Positions 7,982-15,585 of a stretch of DNA of 45,756 nucleotides are shown here, one piece after another (positions within the stretch are counted from its first letter, which is position 1; every line of letters begins with the position of its first letter). The notes under the pieces were generated by a model. The model was not told the origin of the DNA. It ran no database searches and saw only the letters and a program-made list of their open reading frames with translations. A program made the translations under genes and the position numbers. Source of the DNA: an uncultured Mycoplasmatota bacterium (GTDB lineage: Bacteria > Bacillota_I > Bacilli_A > Izemoplasmatales > Izemoplasmataceae); the NCBI GenBank assembly GCA_913057225.1, contig CAJXNT010000006.1:1-45756 (forward strand), given 5' to 3'.

Positions 7982-8196
7982 TCCAAATCAGAATCATCAA
8001 AGGGAACCGTCTCATCGGTTTCCAACATTTCTTTGAGCACCGCTTTGGCTTCATCGAGTTTTTTCGATGCGGCTTGCGCGATTTTCATGCCTTCTTGGTA
8101 TTGATCCATGGCTTTATCTAAAGGAAGGTCTCCTTCTTCTAAAGCTTTGACAATGGTTTCTAAGGCTTTGAGTTGTTCTTCAAATGAATGGGCCAT
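7978..8196 (-). CDS. xseB: Exodeoxyribonuclease VII small subunit
   Basis: A 72-residue protein with the family pattern FEEQLKALETIVKALEEGDLPLDKAMDQYQ, a two-helix hairpin with the conserved LE..L.LD.A...Y.EG core. It binds the large subunit XseA in the nuclease that degrades single-stranded DNA into oligonucleotides. The acidic tail DDSDLE is unremarkable. It overlaps xseA by one base (TAATG) and tlyA by four bases (ATGA), ensuring coupled synthesis. Confidence 0.95.
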   Translation of the reverse strand: MAHSFEEQLKALETIVKALEEGDLPLDKAMDQYQEGMKIAQAASKKLDEAKAVLKEMLETDETVPFDDSDLE

Positions 8197-9464
8197 TAGC
8201 TGTCTCCTTTTTGAGAAATTTCGGCACGCGTCGTGCCATCGGCGAACGTGATGTCCACCGTGTCACCGGCGGTGAGTTCCGCGGCGCGCTTGATGAGTTT
8301 TCCGTCTTTTTGAATCAAAGTATACCCTTGCTCAAGACGAGTTTGGGGGGAATTGAGTTTAATGCTTTGCGTCCGGCTTTCCAGTCTAAATTCGAGGGTT
8401 TTAAGGTGAGATTCAAAGGCATGATGGAGCGCTTTTTTCTGCGTTTTAAATGTGTCTAACAGTCGTTCCACCCGCTCAATGGGCGTTTGCTTGGATAACC
8501 GGTGCGAAAGATGGGTCAACGCTTTTTCAAACGGATCGATCAGTCTTAAAGGATAGCGAAACACCGGATGATTTAATAGATAGGACAATGTCTCTTCTTT
8601 CCGGTCTAATCGTTGGCTGAGCGCGCGTTTCAGTTGGGTCTTTGTTTTTTCCAACATGCGCTTGATTTCGTGTTGATCGGGCACGGCCATCTCCGCGGCC
8701 CCCGTCGGGGTCGGGGCTCTTAAATCGGCAACAAAATCGGCGATGGTAAAGTCTGTCTCATGGCCCACCGCACTGATGATGGGGGTCTTCGCATGATAGA
8801 TGGCATCGGCGACGATGCGTTCATTAAACGCCCACAAGTCTTCGATCGACCCGCCGCCCCGTCCCACGATGATGAGATCGACGTCGGGATGGGCATCGGC
8901 ACGTTCAATGTTGCGCGCAATCGACGCTTTGGCGGTCTCGCCTTGGACTTGTGTGGGAAAGACAATCATGGCCGTTAAAGGAAAGCGCCGTTTAATGGTG
9001 GAAATCATGTCCCGAATCGCGGCCCCCGTGGCGCTGGTGAGTAAGGCCACGGTGTGCGGATAGTTGGGCAGTGACTTTTTATGTGAGGCCTCAAAATAGC
9101 CTTCGGTTTCCAAGGTGGCTTTGAGCTTTAAATAGTTTTGATAGAGTTGGCCCAACCCTTGTTGGGTCATCGCTTTGACATAGATTTGATAACTGCCTGC
9201 TTTTTCAAAGACGCTCACAGAGCCTTCAACGATGACGTGATCGCCTTCTTTGGGACTGAACGTGACCGATGCGGTATCGCTTTTAAACATGATGGCACTG
9301 ATGGAGGCCGACTCATCTTTCAGCGTAAAGTAAAAATGCCCTCTTGAATGATGTTTAAAGTTGGAGATTTCACCTTCTAAGCGGACATCTTGTAAATGGG
9401 GGTCACTGGTAAATCGGTATTTAATATACCGCGTGAGCGCGGTGACAGTTAAAGCGTCTTTCAT
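8196..9464 (-). CDS. xseA: Exodeoxyribonuclease VII large subunit
   Basis: A 422-residue protein with an N-terminal OB fold (residues about 1-100, with SRGHFYFTLKDESASISA), the catalytic domain with TSATGAAIRDM and IIVGRGGGSIEDLWAFNE, and AVGHETDFTIADFVADLRAPTPT. A helical region near 265-370 is the coiled-coil to which XseB subunits bind. The end LEQGYTLIQKDGKLI is the conserved C-terminal segment. The start overlaps the end of nusB by four bases (ATGA). Confidence 0.95.
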   Translation of the reverse strand: MKDALTVTALTRYIKYRFTSDPHLQDVRLEGEISNFKHHSRGHFYFTLKDESASISAIMFKSDTASVTFSPKEGDHVIVEGSVSVFEKAGSYQIYVKAMTQQGLGQLYQNYLKLKATLETEGYFEASHKKSLPNYPHTVALLTSATGAAIRDMISTIKRRFPLTAMIVFPTQVQGETAKASIARNIERADAHPDVDLIIVGRGGGSIEDLWAFNERIVADAIYHAKTPIISAVGHETDFTIADFVADLRAPTPTGAAEMAVPDQHEIKRMLEKTKTQLKRALSQRLDRKEETLSYLLNHPVFRYPLRLIDPFEKALTHLSHRLSKQTPIERVERLLDTFKTQKKALHHAFESHLKTLEFRLESRTQSIKLNSPQTRLEQGYTLIQKDGKLIKRAAELTAGDTVDITFADGTTRAEISQKGDS

Positions 9465-9853
9465 GCGGATGGCTGTAACCTTTTCAAAATGGAATCGAGG
9501 ACTTTGTTATTAAATGCCACGGCCTTTTTATCGCCCAAGTCTGTGTAGATATGCGTTAAATGCAACGCTTCATCCAAGATGATTTCAGACGGGGTTTGCG
9601 TATTTCTCAGTTCAAATACCGCCAGCCTTAAAATGGCCCGGTCCACCATGGACAGGCGTTTTAAGGTATATCCCACAAGGGCATCTTCAATCGTCTGATC
9701 GATCGCCTCTTGCGTGGTTTCAATGGTGGTCATGGCCTCTTTGACAAACGGAATATCCGGAAGTTCTGGATGCATGCCCATCTCTTGTTGGTAGAGCAAT
9801 TCTATGATTAAAATCCGCTGTTTTCGGCGGCTTAGTTGGGCCTTGGCTTCCAT
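9461..9853 (-). CDS. nusB: Transcription antitermination factor NusB
   Basis: A 130-residue all-helical protein that, with NusE (S10), binds boxA RNA and supports rRNA antitermination. The N-terminal RRKQRILIIELLYQQEM and the C-terminal SEIILDEALHLTHIYTDLGDKKAVAFNNKVLD are diagnostic. The start follows AAGGAG with good spacing. First gene of a five-gene operon with all-overlapping or abutting genes: nusB, xseA, xseB, tlyA, recN. Confidence 0.95.
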   Translation of the reverse strand: MEAKAQLSRRKQRILIIELLYQQEMGMHPELPDIPFVKEAMTTIETTQEAIDQTIEDALVGYTLKRLSMVDRAILRLAVFELRNTQTPSEIILDEALHLTHIYTDLGDKKAVAFNNKVLDSILKRLQPSA

Positions 9854-9880
9854 GATGTCTCCTTGTCAATGGGTGGCTTT

Positions 9881-9889
9881 ATTTTACCA
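9881..9889 (-). promoter_or_regulatory. Extended -10 promoter of the nusB operon
   Basis: Minus-strand reading TGGTAAAAT, an extended -10 with one mismatch, 28 bases before the nusB start. No convincing -35. It lies directly after the potD terminator. Confidence 0.5.
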
Positions 9890-9902
9890 TAATTCAAGGC
9901 GT

Positions 9903-9929
9903 AAAAAAAAGGAAACAACGTTTCCTTTT
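9903..9929 (-). terminator. Intrinsic terminator of the potABCD operon
   Basis: On the minus strand AAAAGGAAAC-GTT-GTTTCCTTTT is followed by more T (eight in all). The stop codon of potD (TAA, 9928-9930) overlaps the upstream arm. Confidence 0.88.
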
Positions 9930-10995
9930 AGTTGGATTTGGCGCGGTTGAAGGCCTCCAGTAAGGCTTCATTATGGGCGCTCGATAGGAATTGATAAATG
10001 TAGCGTGTTTGGCCGCTGGGAATCGGATTAAAGATGCTGGCATCGAGTTCAAAATCGGCCAAGATGGTCTCATAGGTATCCGTGAATACCGGGGTGTATC
10101 CGACATAATCGGCATTGTCTAAGGCGTTGTCTGGATCCACCATGAAGTTAATGAATGCATGCGCCGCCTCAACGTTATTCGCGTTTTCAGGGATGACAAA
10201 TCCATCCACCCACACATTGGTTCGCTCCGGCGCATAATACGCAAAATTTACGTCCAAGCCTTCCGCTTCATGGGCATAAAGCTCATCGAAATAATCGCCC
10301 GAATAGACCAAGGCCACATCGAGGTTGCCTTCGATGACCCGGTTATTCAGATCATCTTCCCCATACGCGGCAATATTCGCAAACTTAAGAATGGTTTCCG
10401 CCATTTGTATATGCGAGGCATCTTCCGTGTTGGGCGAATACCCAAGGTGCATGAGCGCCGCCCCGAGGGCATCGCGCGGGGAATCATACATGCCGATGGC
10501 ATACGGCGAATCTTGATCGAATAAGACCCCAAACCCACGAGCTTCAATGGCTTCAGCGAGGCCTTCAACATTGGTGTTATACATCAAGCCGATGGTTCCA
10601 TAAAAATAAGGCACCGTGTAATCGTAGAACCGTTCATCATCGATTAAATCGACGACGCCCGCCATTAAATTGTTCGCATCATAATTGGGAATCAAGTCAA
10701 AATCAAGCGGTTGAATTTGACCCTCTTGCACCCATTTATCCATCATGTAATCACTGGGCACCATGAGATCATATTCCGTGGTGGCCAGTTGAATCCTAAC
10801 ATCCATTTCTTCGTTGGATCCCACTTCGTCATAAATGACTTCAATCCCCGTTTCTTCTTCAAACCGGGTGATTAAATCGGGGTTGATGTAATCGCCCCAG
10901 TTGAGGACATTGAGCGTCCCACCATCGCTTTGGCCACAGGCCGAAAGCACAGTCACAAGGAGTAATAATGTGATGCTAATCCATATTTTTTTCAT
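9928..10995 (-). CDS. potD: Spermidine/putrescine-binding lipoprotein
   Basis: A 355-residue extracellular solute-binding lipoprotein. The signal MKKIWISITLLLLVTVLSACG has lipobox LSAC, cysteine at residue 20. LNVLNWGDYINPDLITRFEEETGIEVIYDEVGSNEEM is the typical PotD/PotF opening; polyamine-contacting features such as VPSDYMMDKW, PYFYGTIGLMYN and a VDGFVIPENA segment follow. It delivers polyamines to the PotBC channel. It overlaps potC by 20 bases and is the last gene of the operon. Confidence 0.93.
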   Translation of the reverse strand: MKKIWISITLLLLVTVLSACGQSDGGTLNVLNWGDYINPDLITRFEEETGIEVIYDEVGSNEEMDVRIQLATTEYDLMVPSDYMMDKWVQEGQIQPLDFDLIPNYDANNLMAGVVDLIDDERFYDYTVPYFYGTIGLMYNTNVEGLAEAIEARGFGVLFDQDSPYAIGMYDSPRDALGAALMHLGYSPNTEDASHIQMAETILKFANIAAYGEDDLNNRVIEGNLDVALVYSGDYFDELYAHEAEGLDVNFAYYAPERTNVWVDGFVIPENANNVEAAHAFINFMVDPDNALDNADYVGYTPVFTDTYETILADFELDASIFNPIPSGQTRYIYQFLSSAHNEALLEAFNRAKSN

Positions 10996-11764
10996 GCATT
11001 TTTTCCTTTCGAATGGTGAGGCCGATGGCGACCATCACCAAGGCCGTAACGACCATGATTAATGTATTATACGCATAAATGGCGGGGCTAAAGGTGCGTC
11101 TACCCAGGCGTGAATAGAGCCATATAGAGACGTTTTGATAGCCAGAACCATAGACAAAGTAACTGATCACAAAATCATCAATGCTCATCGTGAAAGCAAT
11201 CAAGGCGCCCGCAATCATGACGCCTTTGAGTTCAGGCAATACGACTTTGAACCACGCCAAGATCGGTGGTGCTCCGAGATCGAGGGCGGCTTCATAGACT
11301 TCTTTTTCTAAGGTTTTGTATTTCGGATACACCGTCAAAATGACAAAGGGCACCGAAAAGAACACGTGGGCCAGAAGCATCGAAGGAAAGCCAAAGCGAA
11401 TGCCAATGACACTCATCACACTGAGGAGCCCAAAGGCGGTGACAATGTCGGGATTCACGATAGGAATATTATTAAGCATTAAGAGCCTTAAACGCAAGCG
11501 TTTTTTGACTTGAAATAACATGACGGTAAATAAGGTTCCTAAAATCGTCGCAATGACGGTGGATAAAAAGGCCACGGTGAGCGTATTGATGATCGCTTCA
11601 AGCAAGGCAGCTTCTTCGGTAATCGCCGCATACCATTTGAGTGAAAATCCGGTGAACACGTAATCCCGGGCGCTCTCGTTGACCGATAAAAACGCGATGA
11701 TGACGATGGGAAAATAAATCACGAGATAGGCAAGGCTGAGCACACTTCGAAATACCCATTTCAT
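10976..11764 (-). CDS. potC: Polyamine ABC transporter permease PotC
   Basis: A 262-residue inner-membrane permease with about six helices. The EAA loop that contacts the ATPase is visible as YEAALDLGAPPILAWFKVVLPELKGVMIAGAL (about residues 155-188). SIDDFVISYFV is the characteristic PotC segment. The start overlaps the end of potB by four bases, and the C-terminus overlaps potD. Confidence 0.93.
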   Translation of the reverse strand: MKWVFRSVLSLAYLVIYFPIVIIAFLSVNESARDYVFTGFSLKWYAAITEEAALLEAIINTLTVAFLSTVIATILGTLFTVMLFQVKKRLRLRLLMLNNIPIVNPDIVTAFGLLSVMSVIGIRFGFPSMLLAHVFFSVPFVILTVYPKYKTLEKEVYEAALDLGAPPILAWFKVVLPELKGVMIAGALIAFTMSIDDFVISYFVYGSGYQNVSIWLYSRLGRRTFSPAIYAYNTLIMVVTALVMVAIGLTIRKEKMHEKNMD

Positions 11765-12567
11765 ACGAGGGTCTCCCCTTCCGCATCAAATCTTAAAAGC
11801 ACGCGGTAAAAGCCAATCATGAGGATGAGTAAACCCAGCGCAATGACGCTGGCCACATCCACTTGCGCGGTGCGCATCACGTAATTTTCGATGAGATTAC
11901 CCAAAAGGATGGTATTGCCCGCCGATAAGCGCTCAGGGAGTGCAAACGTCGTCATCGCGGGGAGGGCCGTCATCAAAACACCGGAGATAATACCCCCTGC
12001 GGATAAGGGCAAAATGACATACCAAAACCGTTTGAAAGGATGCGCATATAAATCCGAGGCCGCCTCTAACAATCTTGAATCTAACTTTTCTAAGACCGCG
12101 TAGATGGGAAAAATCATAAACGGAAGATAAATGCTGGTCATGCCAATCACAATGGCGAGGTCGGTGCCAATCAAATCGAGCTGAATGCCTAATAGATTGA
12201 GAATGGAATCGGGATAAAAGAGCTTTTCAAAGGCGATGATCCGAAGCAGCATGTTCGACCAGACCGGCACGATGAGCGCCAAAATATACAGTCTTTTATA
12301 CGGGCTTTTCGATTGCGACAGGGTATAAGCCACAGGATAGCCAATGAGTAAGCTGATCACGGTGACATAACCGGCGAACTTCAAAGACGTTAAAAACGCT
12401 TGAATAAAAATCTCATCGAGCAAGATGCTTAAGGCATCAAACTCCACTTGAATGGGGCCTGAACGCAAAATGGAATAACTGGTGAGTGCGCTTAATACCA
12501 ACAATAAAACCGGTCCGACAATGAAGACAAATAGCCAGATCCGAAAGGCCAGCGCTTTTTTAAACAT
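11761..12567 (-). CDS. potB: Polyamine ABC transporter permease PotB
   Basis: A 268-residue permease with about six helices and the EAA loop LLEAASDLYAHPFKRFWYVILPLSAGGIISGVL. ALPAMTTFALPERLSAGNTILLGNLIENY is the PotB-specific region. It forms the membrane channel together with PotC. The start overlaps the end of potA by eight bases, indicating coupling. Confidence 0.93.
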   Translation of the reverse strand: MFKKALAFRIWLFVFIVGPVLLLVLSALTSYSILRSGPIQVEFDALSILLDEIFIQAFLTSLKFAGYVTVISLLIGYPVAYTLSQSKSPYKRLYILALIVPVWSNMLLRIIAFEKLFYPDSILNLLGIQLDLIGTDLAIVIGMTSIYLPFMIFPIYAVLEKLDSRLLEAASDLYAHPFKRFWYVILPLSAGGIISGVLMTALPAMTTFALPERLSAGNTILLGNLIENYVMRTAQVDVASVIALGLLILMIGFYRVLLRFDAEGETLV

Positions 12568-13588
12568 CGGCCATCACATGAATGGCTTCCGCGTCGAAAT
12601 GAAGAGACACGGACGTTCCCACTTCCTGAGGATGAATGGAGTGAATCACGTATTCTTTATCGTTGACATAAACGATGATTTCGTAATGGACTCCCTTAAA
12701 CGTGATGGCATCGACCACGCCGTTAATGATGCCTTCTTCTTGTTTTAAGGTGATGTCTTCGGGCCGGATGACCACACTCACCGGTTGGTTTGTTTCAAAC
12801 CCATGATCCACACAGGTAAACGTGTGGCCTTCAAAGGTGACCCGATAATCGGCATTCATCACCGCGGGGATGATGTTGCTTTCCCCAATGAAATGCGCCA
12901 CAAACTTCGTTTTCGGTTCGTTATAAATATCCACAGGCGTCCCAATTTGTAAGATGTGGCCTTCGTTCATGACCACAATGGTATCGCTCATGGTGAGCGC
13001 TTCTTCTTGATCGTGGGTCACATAAATAAAGGTAATCCCTAAATTTCTTTGGAGTTCTTTGAGTTCATACTGCATGTCTTGGCGCAACTTTAAATCCAGC
13101 GCCGCCAGCGGTTCATCCAGCAATAACACTTTCGGTTCATTGACGATGGCCCGGGCGATGGCGACCCGTTGTTTTTGACCGCCAGACAGTTGTTGAATGC
13201 GCCGTTTTGAGAGTGAATCCAAACGGACCATTTTTAAGGCTTTCGACACTTTATCCGCAATCACATCCGGCGCCATTTTTTTCATTTTGAGGCCGAAGGC
13301 GACATTGTCATAGACATTGAGATGGGGAAATAAGGCGTAATGTTGAAAGACGGTGTTCACTTCCCGTTCAAACGCGGGCACGGTTAAAATGTCTTGGCCA
13401 CTCAGCGACACCGATCCAGCATCGGGCGTTTCAAACCCACCGAGGATTCTTAAAAGCGTTGTTTTCCCACACCCAGAAGGTCCGAGCAACGTAATAAATT
13501 CATTCTCATCAATGTAAAAACTCACATCGTCAAGCGCCCGCGTGTCGTCAAATGTCTTGGTGAGATGTTTGATATCAATAAGATGCAT
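12560..13588 (-). CDS. potA: Polyamine ABC transporter ATP-binding protein
   Basis: A 342-residue ATPase. Walker A GPSGCGKT is at residues 36-43, Q-loop in NTVFQHYALFPHL, signature LSGGQKQRVAIARA near 135, Walker B VLLLDEPLAALD and the H-loop in YVTHDQEEAL. The C-terminal ~100 residues form the TOBE/MOP-like regulatory domain (SVVIRPEDI). I place the start at ATG 13586-13588 because AGGAGG is five bases upstream; a longer frame from 13609 would begin upstream of that site. First gene of potABCD. Its similarity to MalK-type ATPases does not make it the sugar ATPase, since it has its own permeases. Confidence 0.93.
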   Translation of the reverse strand: MHLIDIKHLTKTFDDTRALDDVSFYIDENEFITLLGPSGCGKTTLLRILGGFETPDAGSVSLSGQDILTVPAFEREVNTVFQHYALFPHLNVYDNVAFGLKMKKMAPDVIADKVSKALKMVRLDSLSKRRIQQLSGGQKQRVAIARAIVNEPKVLLLDEPLAALDLKLRQDMQYELKELQRNLGITFIYVTHDQEEALTMSDTIVVMNEGHILQIGTPVDIYNEPKTKFVAHFIGESNIIPAVMNADYRVTFEGHTFTCVDHGFETNQPVSVVIRPEDITLKQEEGIINGVVDAITFKGVHYEIIVYVNDKEYVIHSIHPQEVGTSVSLHFDAEAIHVMADV

Positions 13589-13608
13589 GCGACCTCCTTT
13601 CAGATTCA

Positions 13609-13623
13609 CACGCCCAAAGCGTG
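13609..13623 (-). promoter_or_regulatory. Small hairpin in the potA leader
   Basis: CACGC-TTTGG-GCGTG on the minus strand, about 20 bases before the potA start and just upstream of the AGGAGG site. It could affect ribosome access or RNA stability. No known riboswitch pattern is recognised. Confidence 0.35.
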
Positions 13624-13675
13624 CGGCATGGGGGAAATAAACCGATAAGACAATTATATAGAAAAAACCTTATTA

Positions 13676-13703
13676 ATTATAGACGGCTCCGACGCTTTTT
13701 CAA
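13676..13703 (-). promoter_or_regulatory. Promoter of potABCD
   Basis: On the minus strand TTGAAA (13698-13703), 16-base spacer, TATAAT (13676-13681). A second TATAAT at 13653-13658, 17 bases further downstream, has no -35. The leader is about 80 bases. Confidence 0.65.
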
Positions 13704-13734
13704 GAAAAAATCATAAAAAGATTTTTCCCGTCTC

Positions 13735-13768
13735 ATAAAAAAAATAGATCTCGTCGTGAGATCTATTT
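13735..13768 (-). terminator. Intrinsic terminator of the alpha-glucosidase gene
   Basis: On the minus strand AAATAGATCTC-ACGAC-GAGATCTATTT, an 11-bp perfect stem, followed by TTTTT. The stop codon TAG (13763-13765) lies inside the stem. Confidence 0.9.
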
Positions 13769-15436
13769 CTTCGTGCGATAAATGCGCGTTTCATAGGGGC
13801 CCAGTTCACCGGGTGAAACATCCGTGTTTGCGGCCCACAGGTCCATGGCCTCCAGCGAAACATCCGGTATGAATTCAAGCGGTTCTTGGGTGAAATTCCC
13901 AACCACATAATAGTCATGATGGCTGGCGCTGAATGCATACGCAAACCGGTCATCTTTATCGAGGTGATAAAACGTCGGATACGAATAGGCAATGGCGTCT
14001 TCTTTCCTTAAGGCTAACAGCATGCGGTACCAGGCCAAGATGGAATTTGGGTCTTTTTCTTGCGCGGCCACATTGATGCGTGTGTGGTTTTTGACCACGG
14101 GCATCCAGGGCGTGCCAGCGGTGAATCCGGCGCCATCGCTGCTCGACCATTGCATGGGGGCGCGGGCATTGTCACGGGCGCGGTCTCTGAGGGCCTGCAT
14201 GGCGATCTCATGGGAGGCTCCGTGACGCATAAAGTTCTCGTATTCGGTGAACACTTCGACGTCTTTAAAATCATGAAGCGATTGGTAATCGACGTTGGTC
14301 ATGCCAATTTCTTCGCCTTGATACACTATGGGCGTCCCAGGGAGAAGATAGAGTAATGCGGCCAACATTTTCGCCGAACGTTCATGATAAAGAGGGTCAT
14401 CATTGCCATAATGCGAGACGACGCGCGGATGATCGTGATTATGCCAATAAAGCGTGTTCCAACCTTTTTCATGAAAGACATCGATCCAATGGCTGAGCGC
14501 TTCTTTTATTTTGGAAAGTTTCACCGTGCCTTTGGCCCATTTGCCGGGGGTGAGGGTGTTGGAATCATCAATGTCCACCCAGACATGGCCAAAGTGAATC
14601 AGCATGTTAAATTCATTGGAATCAAAGCCCGCATACTGCAGCGCCTCTTCTTTGGAAGCCCCACCGGCTTCCCCTAAGATGAGAAGGTTATTGGGCATGA
14701 ACAATTCGTCGGCCAGTTCTTGTAAATAATCGTGATGCTTGGGCAGGCTGGAAAAGTGTTGATACCCCGGTTCATCATCGGGAAAGTCCCAGTTTTTTTC
14801 CAAATGATTGGACGCATCGATGCGGAAGCCATCAATGCCAAGGTCGATCCACCACTGAATCATGGCTTTCAGTTCGTTGCGCATGGCGTCATTCCGCCAG
14901 TTTAAATCGGGCATTTTTTTGGAAAAGATATGGAGATAGTATTCTTCGGTGGCTTCGTTGTAATCCCAGACCGATCCCCCAAACCAGGAAATCCACCGCG
15001 TGGGCCGTTTCTTAGAGCCATCTTCTTGCACATGACCGGGATGCCAGATGTAATAATCGTGGTAGCGCGCATGATCAGGGTGCGATGGATCTTTCGCGGC
15101 TTGAAACCACGGATGTTCATCGGAAGTGTGATTGAGCACTAAGTCGGTGACGATTTTCATATCGTTCGCATGCGCCACCTCAATCAATCGTTTAAAATCT
15201 TCCATCGTGCCGTAATCTTCGGCCACTTTGAAGAAATCTCGGATGTCATACCCGTTGTCATCCATGGGGGAATCGTAATGGGGAGAAATCCACAAGGTAT
15301 TCACGGATAACCGCTTCAAGTAATCCAGTTTTTCGATGACGCCAGGAATATCTCCAATGCCGTCGCCGTTGGAGTCTTTAAAACTTCTTAAATAGATTTG
15401 GTAAATTATGGCATCTTGCCACCAATATTTTTTCAT
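13763..15436 (-). CDS. GH13 alpha-glucosidase (oligo-1,6-glucosidase/MalL family)
   Basis: A 557-residue cytoplasmic GH13 enzyme without signal peptide that releases glucose from the non-reducing end of short oligosaccharides. It opens MKKYWWQDAIIYQIYLRSFKD. Catalytic residues: nucleophile D207 (GFRIDASN), acid/base E256 (LILGEAGG), D335 (HNHDHPR). The residue after the nucleophile is alanine; in this family valine there favours alpha-1,6 and alanine or threonine favours alpha-1,4 bonds, so malto-oligosaccharides are the likelier substrate. Typical GIGD calcium loop and EEIGMTN segments are present. It is divergent from the pullulanase and shares its control region. Trehalose-6-phosphate hydrolase is a less likely alternative. 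Confidence 0.9.
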   Translation of the reverse strand: MKKYWWQDAIIYQIYLRSFKDSNGDGIGDIPGVIEKLDYLKRLSVNTLWISPHYDSPMDDNGYDIRDFFKVAEDYGTMEDFKRLIEVAHANDMKIVTDLVLNHTSDEHPWFQAAKDPSHPDHARYHDYYIWHPGHVQEDGSKKRPTRWISWFGGSVWDYNEATEEYYLHIFSKKMPDLNWRNDAMRNELKAMIQWWIDLGIDGFRIDASNHLEKNWDFPDDEPGYQHFSSLPKHHDYLQELADELFMPNNLLILGEAGGASKEEALQYAGFDSNEFNMLIHFGHVWVDIDDSNTLTPGKWAKGTVKLSKIKEALSHWIDVFHEKGWNTLYWHNHDHPRVVSHYGNDDPLYHERSAKMLAALLYLLPGTPIVYQGEEIGMTNVDYQSLHDFKDVEVFTEYENFMRHGASHEIAMQALRDRARDNARAPMQWSSSDGAGFTAGTPWMPVVKNHTRINVAAQEKDPNSILAWYRMLLALRKEDAIAYSYPTFYHLDKDDRFAYAFSASHHDYYVVGNFTQEPLEFIPDVSLEAMDLWAANTDVSPGELGPYETRIYRTKK

Positions 15437-15461
15437 GTATACCCTCGCTTCAATTAAGGTT

Positions 15462-15490
15462 AAGATACCACAGTTTTAATGGCTTTTCAT
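15462..15490 (-). promoter_or_regulatory. Promoter of the alpha-glucosidase gene
   Basis: On the minus strand ATGAAA (15485-15490), 17-base spacer ending in TGG, then TATCTT (15462-15467): an extended -10 form. The leader is about 20 bases. A LacI-type operator candidate lies 10 bases upstream of the -35. Confidence 0.5.
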
Positions 15491-15500
15491 CTTCAATTTC

Positions 15501-15514
15501 GGTAACCGTTCTCA
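15501..15514. promoter_or_regulatory. LacI-family operator candidate (MalR/CcpA-like) between divergent glucanase genes
   Basis: Minus-strand reading TGAGAACGGTTACC, matching the CcpA/MalR-type consensus TGWAANCGNTNWCA at all but two fixed positions. It is identical at 11 of 14 bases to TGGAAACGGTTACA at 26428-26441. It lies midway between the alpha-glucosidase and pullulanase promoters and could control both. Confidence 0.5.
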
Positions 15515-15546
15515 CATTTTCACACCCTTTATCTTACCAAGGCCTA

Positions 15547-15555
15547 TGATATAAT
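15547..15555 (+). promoter_or_regulatory. Extended -10 promoter of the pullulanase gene
   Basis: TGATATAAT, a perfect extended -10, with only a weak -35 (CTTTAT) 17 bases upstream. The leader is about 25 bases and carries GAGGAGGAG six bases before the start. Confidence 0.65.
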
Positions 15556-15585
15556 GAAAGCGTTATTATACGAGGAGGAGATTCC

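Noticed and set aside
12560-13588. PotA as the missing MalK
   Set aside because: It is the first gene of potABCD with its own permeases and binding protein; sharing with MalFG is possible but not supported by anything in the sequence.
13653-13658. Second TATAAT in the potA leader as the main promoter
   Set aside because: No -35 element at 16-18 bases; the upstream TTGAAA-16-TATAAT is better. It may be minor.
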